Positions 5,941-11,740 of a stretch of 11,740 nucleotides of DNA are shown piece after piece; within the stretch, counting starts at the first letter, position 1; each line of letters opens with the position of its first letter. The notes below the pieces were generated by a model. That model was not told the origin of the DNA. It saw only the letters and a list, made by a program, of their open reading frames with translations, and made no database searches. Where the stretch lies: contig LT649904.1 in assembly GCA_900128395.1 (NCBI GenBank), positions 1 to 11,740 of the forward strand, written 5' to 3'. The stretch is from Stramenopiles sp. TOSAG23-2. Taxonomy: Eukaryota > Sar. The translations under genes and the position numbers were made by a program.

Positions 5941-6984
5941 TTACACTCTTTTCTTGTTTACGTCTGCATAATTATTACGTGTGGTATCATTTTCCCCCAG
6001 CACTGATGCAGTATAAAAGAAACGATATAAAATAGCAGTACTACTCCAACTACAACCAAAAAAATAACAAAAGAAAAATGGTAAACGTTTTAACCATAAT
6101 GGCGAATTTGGCATACTAACGCATTCCCACATCGAAGGAACTTCAGTAGATGTGGAACTTCTTTCCCAATTTAATAAAAAATGGGGTATTTCGAATCCTA
6201 AATTAAAAAATAATAATGCCAATGCACCACATATCAATGTTGCATGCGATATATTATCTCCCCATCTTTTAGACAAATGTAACAATTCAGCTCCATCCCA
6301 CGTCCAACAAAATGCTATTATGACCCAACAACAATATTCCAAACAGAAGAATTGTGCATTTCCCATTAAAACTCCAGTCCATGAAAAGCATTCTGCTAAC
6401 ACTGCTGGCATATACATTATGAATTTATTTTTAGCAAAAACTTGATTTTTTAATTTTAATCTTACAGCAGCACCATCAATATATGATGTAATTTGAACTA
6501 CAAATGCTAATTCACCGACCGTCGCAATTGTTCTACCACTGACAGGGGCATTAAAAATGGATGACGGTCCTCTACATGCAGCAGCGCCTTCACTTGCAAT
6601 AAAAAATGCACGATATACACATGATGCAATGATTAGTATGGAACTTGTTGTCATTATCAATGCTCTTCTTCCAAATTTTTGTCTTTTTTCATCTTGTGGT
6701 AAACATTTTTCTTCAACTTTTGTTACAAAATATCGAATACTTAACAACGATGATACAAGCAAAGATAATAATGCACCGTAAGGAATTAAATAATCCATTA
6801 ATATATTTAATTGTAATACTTTTTTATTAGTCCATGTATCCCATGCATATACAGACGATAAAGCAAAAATTAACCCTGATATACATGGAAATAAAAATTT
6901 TACGTTTAAAATGCTATGAAATTGACTGGCAATTGTGCCTGGTAATGGATGATATTTCTTGGAATTATTATTTTTGATGGACAT
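5941..6984 (-). CDS. Polytopic membrane protein of unknown function (347 aa)
   Basis: The first in-frame ATG is at 6984; upstream codons in the same frame only translate a CA repeat. The product has about seven or eight hydrophobic segments, near residues 30-47, 60-84, 107-130, 151-170, 190-210, 213-229, 247-265 and 303-324. The most distinctive part is CRGPSSIFNAPVSG (137-150) followed by RTIATVGELAFVVQI (151-165). It combines a polar loop with a Glu inside a membrane segment and looks like a family signature. Further buried or interfacial acidic residues are in CWTWDGAELL (226-235). The C-terminal tail is hydrophilic and basic. I cannot assign a named family; no transporter or GPCR signature is clear. 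Length and residue composition point to a genuine gene rather than a chance frame. It is divergent from the ligase gene across a 725-base spacer. Confidence 0.85.
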   Translation of the reverse strand: MSIKNNNSKKYHPLPGTIASQFHSILNVKFLFPCISGLIFALSSVYAWDTWTNKKVLQLNILMDYLIPYGALLSLLVSSLLSIRYFVTKVEEKCLPQDEKRQKFGRRALIMTTSSILIIASCVYRAFFIASEGAAACRGPSSIFNAPVSGRTIATVGELAFVVQITSYIDGAAVRLKLKNQVFAKNKFIMYMPAVLAECFSWTGVLMGNAQFFCLEYCCWVIIAFCWTWDGAELLHLSKRWGDNISHATLICGALALLFFNLGFEIPHFLLNWERSSTSTEVPSMWECVSMPNSPLWLKRLPFFFCYFFGCSWSSTAILYRFFYTASVLGENDTTRNNYADVNKKRV

Positions 6985-6997
6985 ACTTAATTTTGTA

Positions 6998-7013
6998 GTG
7001 TGTGTGTGTGTGT
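6998..7013. repeat. GT/CA dinucleotide microsatellite
   Basis: About eight GT units lie 14 bases upstream (minus-strand sense) of the membrane-protein ATG, so they would be CA repeats in that mRNA leader. Confidence 0.85.
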
Positions 7014-7181
7014 ATTTAGATATTGTTCTTTCAAATATTATATCTTGTTGTATTATTTCTTTCAATGTTTTCTATTAGGATTTTTTCTTAATTTGATCTT
7101 CTGCTGTTTCTTTCGATGTTGACAAACAACTTTCTGAAATTATTAATATTATGATATACGCGTTTTTTTAGATGATTGGAT

Positions 7182-7210
7182 ATGCACACAATGCACAACA
7201 ATGCACAACA
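7182..7210. repeat. 10-bp tandem repeat ATGCACAACA
   Basis: Two exact units (7191-7200, 7201-7210) are preceded by a one-base-shorter near copy (7182-7190). The repeat lies in the divergent promoter spacer. Confidence 0.85.
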
Positions 7211-7326
7211 AAACAAGTATACGAATTATTATAGATGATTGCACCTATATTAATATCAAAATCTAAAAATTATTAAAAAACACAAAAGGACCTCCAAAAA
7301 ATGAATTAGAATATTATAATAACACC

Positions 7327-7346
7327 TGCTGTCGTCTGCTGTCGTC
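7327..7346. repeat. 10-bp tandem duplication TGCTGTCGTC
   Basis: Two exact head-to-tail copies lie in a small GC-richer island of the divergent spacer. No coding sense is apparent on either strand. Confidence 0.85.
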
Positions 7347-7709
7347 TGGCTGTGCACTGTGTGCAGTAGCTCTTTTAAGTAGTTGAACCATTTGAGAGGG
7401 AATTCTCATTAAAAAGGCCAACACGAACCTATATCTATAGCAGGTAAATACACTTGAAAAAAAAAAACACATCAACATATCTTCGTTTGCATTCATTCAT
7501 TATTATTATACAAACTAAAAAATATAAATATAGAATAATGAATATACACTATACTAATGTAGTCCACGAGAAAAACAAAATTGTATAAGAAAAAACAAAC
7601 AAACAAAAGGGATAGTGAAAACGAACATTAAAGAACATACGAATCAACAAACACATATATATAAAACAAACAAACAAACGAAACTGTAACATTAGTTATA
7701 AGAGTAATA

Positions 7710-8276
7710 ATGGCACAACGTTATGAAATGTCAACGAATGCAGGGGGCAAGTTCTGGGAAGTAACAAATACAGGTTCAACATTATTAATTTCATATGGTG
7801 GAATAAATCGCGGAGCTCCAAGAAACTTGGAAAAGAAATACGATAGCGAAGAGAAGACTGCAAAAGAAATGGCAAAAATTATCAAACAAAAAATTGGAAA
7901 AGGTTATGCACTTGTTAGTGATAGCAGTAGTAGTAGTAGTAGCGGTAGTTCATCTAAACGTAAAATGACAACATCATCTGTATCAAAAAAAAAGAAAAAA
8001 CAAAAAAAATCGTCAAATAATAATAATTCCGAAAACCCCTTTTCAGAACATGTTTATATTTTAACTGGAACATTAAGTGTTTCACGTGCAAATATGGAAA
8101 ATGAAATTCGTGCAAATGGTGCAAAAACAGGGCCAGTCACACGAGCAACGCATTTATTACTTGGTACAAATGGAGAAGGTACAAGTAAATATGATAAAGC
8201 AGTTGAACGTGGTATACAAATTGTTGATGAAAAATATGTACGTAATTTTTTTACCGAAAATTCAAATAATAACAAC

Positions 8277-8309
<33 letters not shown>

Positions 8310-9116
8310 GGTGGCTGGGTTGCTCCTTTGCTTGCTAAAAAATATGAAGAAAAAAAAGATCCGAAAGGATGGTTAATGTCAGAAAAATTCGATGGACTTC
8401 GTGCAATTTGGGATGGGAAATTATTACATTCGAGAACAGGGAAACTTGAATTTGATGCTCCAACCTGGTTTACAGATGAATTACCTGCTAATTTTTATCT
8501 TGACGGTGAGCTATGGGCTGGAAAAGGAAAATTTGATGAAACTAATGGCATCGTCCGTCGTACAGGAAAAGCAAATCATGAACAATGGAAAAAATTAGGT
8601 TTGAGATATATGGTTTACGATGCCCCAGATCCAAGTTTAAAGGATGCAAAATTTGAAGATCGTATCTCAAAAATTAATGAATTGCTTTCAAAAAGTGATC
8701 CAAATATTGTTCATGCAGTTAAACATACAGTTTGTAAAGGCAAAGAAGATTTAATGAAAAAGCTTGACGCGATGGTAAAAAAAGGTGGAGAGGGTATTAT
8801 GATAAGAGAACCAGGCTCAAAATATGCTCATAAAAGATCTAGTACACTTTTAAAACTTAAAAAATTTCATGATGCTGAAGCAGAGATCATTGGCTATAAT
8901 GACGGAACAGGAAAATATTCTGGTATAGTAGGATCACTTCTTTGTCGAATGGATAAGACAAGTGGCAAAACATTTAAATGTGGTTCTGGTTTAACAGATG
9001 ATGACAGAAAAAATCCTCCGCCAATTGGATCTTTGATTACATATCGTTACCAAGAAACAACAAAAGATGGTGTTCCAAGATTTCCCACGTACGTACGTGT
9101 CCGTGAAAAAGAATAA
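7710..9116 (+). CDS. ATP-dependent DNA ligase with WGR and BRCT domains
   Basis: The 468-residue protein has three modules. Residues about 1-68 are WGR-like (FWEVTNTGS, then SYGGINRG, ending in IIKQKIGKGY). Residues 108-182 form a BRCT domain (VYILTGTLS, ATHLLLG, AVERGIQIVDEKYVRNF). Residues 203-468 form a compact ligase core with all nucleotidyltransferase motifs: I SEKFDGLRA, with Lys226 as the expected adenylylated residue; Ia SRTGK (241-245); III YLDGELW (263-269); IIIa LRYMVYDA (298-305); IV GGEGIMIR (359-366); V LLKLKKF (380-386). An OB-fold tail follows. It should seal nicks through ligase-AMP and DNA-AMP intermediates. The core is of the minimal, virus/bacterial-like type, without the N-terminal DNA-binding domain of ligases I, III and IV. 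The linkers are Ser runs coded by AGT and AGC repeats, plus a Lys-rich segment (83-100) that could direct nuclear import. WGR and BRCT are typical of PARPs and break repair, so a role in strand-break repair is inferred. The TAA overlaps AATAAA (9112-9117). Confidence 0.93.
7923..7950 (+). repeat. AGT/AGC trinucleotide run coding polySer
   Basis: A mostly AGT run codes the first Ser-rich linker (about residues 71-82) of the ligase, between the WGR and BRCT modules. It is imperfect, with AGC and GGT interruptions. Confidence 0.8.
8278..8308 (+). repeat. Pure GCA/AGC microsatellite coding polySer
   Basis: About ten uninterrupted units, read as AGC, code the Ser run (about residues 191-200) between the BRCT domain and the ligase core. 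The purity suggests recent expansion and probable length polymorphism, and the run lies in a flexible linker where length changes should be tolerated. Confidence 0.9.
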
Positions 9117-9688
9117 ATATGATTTTTCATATTTGTATGTGTCTTTATATATGTGCCATATATTTGATTATATTAAATTTTATATATGATATATTATATA
9201 TATATATATATATTGAGATATGGTACAATGTAAAAATTGAAAAAGGTTTTCCATACTAATATCTGTATAATTTTTTGAAAAAGTAAATGATGTACCAAAA
9301 ATTAAAAAGGAGACCAATATATTGCTTCGCGAGAGCTAAAGGCAACTAAATATTTAGTATGTGCTATACATTATAAAAAGAAAGAAGAGGCTTAATTTCT
9401 AAAATTTGGATTTATTTCTTTAATTTTGTCTTTCCTTTTACTTGAGATAATATTAAGTATAATTAATGCATAACTTATTTTTTAAATTTTACTCGTGATA
9501 ATTCCTACTCTCCAGAAAAGAAGACAATAACTGAGACAAATCTATCCCACTAAACTGAAAGATGGACAATGAATCGTAACAACTCGGTGTACTCGTATTA
9601 ATTACGAGTATAATAAAATATTTTATAGAGAGATATATTTTTTTTGTTTTTTTAAAAAGATTAATAAATAAATACTACGTGTATTTGT
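9117..9688. other. Convergent 3' spacer between ligase and MFS genes
   Basis: No gene was seen. Both neighbours point into this spacer, so it holds two 3' ends. It contains an alternating TA tract at about 9195-9214 and a hairpin with 8-bp arms, TACTCGTA (9590-9597) and TACGAGTA (9603-9610), around a 5-base loop. T-rich runs near 9640-9655 would be A-rich in the MFS transcript. A role in termination is possible but not shown. Confidence 0.55.
9590..9610. repeat. Hairpin with 8-bp perfect stem
   Basis: TACTCGTA, loop TTAAT, TACGAGTA. It lies about 80 bases beyond the MFS stop codon in the convergent spacer. Confidence 0.7.
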
Positions 9689-11412
9689 TTAGATACTCGC
9701 ATCTGCATCACGCTCTTTTTTCATATTCTCTTGGTTTTTAGTTTGAAGTTCCACACCGCCTGCTTTACTAACAGTACCACCACCAGCTTTATAACCACCA
9801 CCAGGTGGACCTTGACTAACAACGCGTTTATATCCAACGAATTTCAATAATACTAATGCTTCTAAAAATGAAGCTATTCCACCTAAAATAAATGCTAAAT
9901 GGCCAAATGTTCCATCTATGGTGTTGGAGTACAAAGGATAAACGGTGTCGTCTAATGTTAGAAAGATTTTCTAAATATAGTATATATATGAGGAATAAAG
10001 AGTTTGAACTTACATTTATGTTTTATCGCTAATACATCCGACATAAACAAAGGCCCTGCAACAATTGGTGCAATCGCTTTACCAACTGTTCCACCAGCAT
10101 TTAATAAACCTGTTGCTAAACCACGAATTTGTGGTGGGCAACTACGACCTAACAAAGTGCTTAAAATTGCCATTTGAAAACTATTACTAAATGATATAAA
10201 TATCATGAAATAAACATAATGAAGCCAATCAATATCAATAAATGTCCAACCGGCTTGACCAATACAGCCCATCAATGAACTAATAATTATCACCTTTTCT
10301 GGTCCTAACCATTTGACGCTTTGTTTTACTGAAACTGCCTGGTTAAAAATACCCCATACGCCAGCAATTGTTAAAAAGATCGCAACAGCGGTTGTCCCAG
10401 TATTGAATAGTGCCATCCATACCATTGCAAACATTGCAGTCATTTGAGAAAAGCTAAACCAATGCAAGAAATAGCAAAAACACAGTGCGTAGATGACGGT
10501 TGGTAATTTGGGTTTTTCCGGTTTGTTTCCATTCTGTGTATTCTTTGCTGCTGCTGCTGCCGCCGCCGCCGCTACTAAACGACCTTCTTCGGTATCATGC
10601 TTTGCTGCTTTTAACTTAATTTCCTCTATTATAATCGCAACTGGAACTTTTCTTTTGATTGCTTCAATGGCTGGATCTTGCGCACCACATATACCACCAT
10701 TTTTACTAGTTTCTTTCACGTTAAACCAAGCAACGCATTGTACAATCATTGCTACTACCGTCGGTGCAAAAAAGGCCGCACGTTTAGTTAAAATTGCAGC
10801 AACAAGCCCACCTAATGCTGGCCCAAACACAAATGCTACACCAATCATTGCGCCAGCAATTCCAAAATACTTTGGCCGTTCGCGGGGCGATACCGTATCC
10901 AATATCATAGCAGATACAACTGGTTGTGTCCCACCAAATAAACCAGACCATAGTCTTGCTAAATATAAATGTGTTAAATTTGGTGCTAATCCACACCATC
11001 CATATCCTAACGAACTTCCAAAAAGTGACACCATAACACAAACTTTTCGACCATATTTATCAGATAGTTTACCAAAAATAACACCCCCAAAGAATTGCCC
11101 AACCGCAAAGATGGATTGTAATAGACCGTAATCAACTGCAGTTCCACACTCAGGTATTCTTCCGCATCTATTATACGTTCCGTTTACAAAAGGTCCTGGC
11201 TCAGGACATGCTTTGGGACACTTTGGATCATTTGTTATCCAACCTAACTCCATGGTAAAGAAAGGTAATATCGGAATCGCGACGCCAAAACCTAAAAAAT
11301 CAACAAAGGAACATAAATATGCAGGCCATAAAACACTCCATGGACTTGGCACTTTTCCATTCTTTTTCTCATCACCGGTTGGTGGTTGAGGTTTGTCAGC
11401 TACGTTGGCCAT
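9689..11412 (-). CDS. MFS transporter, TetA-like (DHA1-type), two exons
   Basis: Exon 1 is 11412-10014 and exon 2 is 9951-9689; together they code 553 residues. The ATG at 11412 is the first in frame. The protein has about twelve membrane segments. Diagnostic pieces are FLGFGVAIPILPFF (39-52) in helix 1; the loop 2-3 motif GKLSDKYGRK (114-123), the MFS motif A; and GPALGG (197-202), a motif C-like turn at helix 5 typical of antiporters. Loop 1 (about 55-92) has four cysteines (65, 69, 83, 89) and an NGT glycosylation site, suggesting a disulphide-linked luminal or extracellular loop. The central cytoplasmic loop (about 231-303) is long and charged, with a polyAla run. The second half has LLGRSCPPQIRGLATGLLN (420-438). 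Exon 2 supplies the last helix (TFGHLAFILGGIASFLEALV) and a Gly-rich cytoplasmic tail. The family suggests a proton-coupled exporter of small molecules; the substrate is unknown. Confidence 0.92.
9952..10013 (-). other. Spliceosomal intron, 62 bases, phase 1
   Basis: On the minus strand the donor is GTAAGT, directly after AAAT, and the acceptor is TTAG before ACGACACCG. A TTCTAAC branch-like sequence lies just upstream of the acceptor. Splicing joins T to AC to give Tyr467 and restores the frame into a typical last MFS helix. Without splicing the protein would end about 18 residues later and lack its last membrane segment, which supports the intron strongly. Confidence 0.93.
10547..10575 (-). 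repeat. GCN trinucleotide run coding polyAla
   Basis: On the plus strand this reads as CTG/CCG units; on the minus strand it codes nine consecutive Ala (about residues 281-289) in the central cytoplasmic loop of the transporter. Half the units are CCG-type and half CTG-type, so it is an interrupted repeat. Confidence 0.85.
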
Positions 11413-11740
11413 ATTTGCACGCAACTGTGTTTAATTTTGTAATAATATAAATTTATTAAAATTATGTAAAAAAAAAAAATATTACTTTTTTTTAAACTTA
11501 TATGGTATGGGGTTCTCTTCTTTTCTAAATAACTTTAATATTTTCAATGCTTGTAAAGATACTGTTGTTGATGATGATTCGCTATATATATATACATTTT
11601 CATATTTGTAAAAACGTTTTTAATCTGTTTTTTCTTTATTTCATTTAAATTTGAACATTGAAGGTTGGACACGCACACACCGTAATCCTTGTAAATAAGA
11701 CGGATGAAACTCTCCTAAAAACAGGCGTGGTCTAATTAGT
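11413..11740. other. Right-edge spacer upstream of the MFS gene
   Basis: An AT-rich stretch with A and T homopolymers (A12 near 11468) and no coding evidence in 328 bases. It should hold the MFS promoter and leader. The last 90 bases are less AT-rich and may belong to the next transcription unit, but nothing recognisable begins before the edge. Confidence 0.5.

Larger units (their letters stand above)
6985..7709. other. Divergent intergenic region
   Basis: This spacer separates the start of the membrane-protein gene (minus) from the start of the ligase gene (plus), so it should contain both promoters. It includes a GT/CA microsatellite at 6998-7013 in the presumed leader of the minus gene, tandem 10-bp duplications at 7182-7210 and 7327-7346, a TAGCAGGTAAATACA word at 7438-7452, and an A/C-rich CAAA-type leader from about 7590 to 7690 before the ligase ATG. 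Open frames here give only low-complexity peptides. Confidence 0.6.

Noticed and set aside
10493-11131. 212-codon plus-strand frame antisense to the transporter
   Set aside because: It is a long chance frame opposite a clear MFS gene whose motifs and splice sites explain the sequence.

Overview
The window is nuclear DNA of an AT-rich microbial eukaryote. The evidence is one canonical GT-AG intron, long AT-rich spacers between monocistronic genes on both strands, AATAAA-like hexamers at gene ends, and eukaryote-type proteins (a ZMYND10 homologue, a WGR/BRCT DNA ligase with a lysine-rich nuclear-type segment, a TetA-like MFS carrier). ZMYND10 is a cytoplasmic assembly factor for axonemal dynein arms, so the organism very probably builds motile flagella. 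A flagellated alga or other protist, possibly stramenopile-like, fits best; the lineage cannot be fixed from the sequence alone. The genes are intron-poor: one 62-base intron was found in the whole window.

Layout from left to right: a spacer with a small GC-rich patch; a 139-residue four-helix membrane protein (+, 426-845); a 960-base AT-rich spacer; a single-exon ZMYND10 homologue (+, 1807-4092) whose usual C-terminal MYND zinc finger is missing and replaced by an unrelated domain; a 189-bp foldback element (MITE-like, 35-bp perfect inverted repeats, TA or TATTA target duplication) starting 16 bases after the ZMYND10 stop, followed by about 500 bases of repeat-like non-coding DNA; a Lys/Glu-rich helical protein with membrane segments (-, 5559-4831, less certain); a 347-residue polytopic membrane protein of unknown function (-, 6984-5941); a divergent spacer; an ATP-dependent DNA ligase with WGR and BRCT modules (+, 7710-9116); and, convergent to it, a two-exon MFS transporter (-, 11412-9689), with its upstream spacer at the right edge.

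The genes do not form an operon or an obvious functional cluster: flagellar assembly, DNA end joining and membrane transport sit side by side as in an ordinary eukaryotic chromosome. No tRNA, rRNA, CRISPR array or viral gene was recognised. The most notable items are the MYND-less ZMYND10 with its new C-terminal domain, the WGR-BRCT-minimal ligase fusion, the foldback element, and a 15-17-base motif shared between that element and other spacers.
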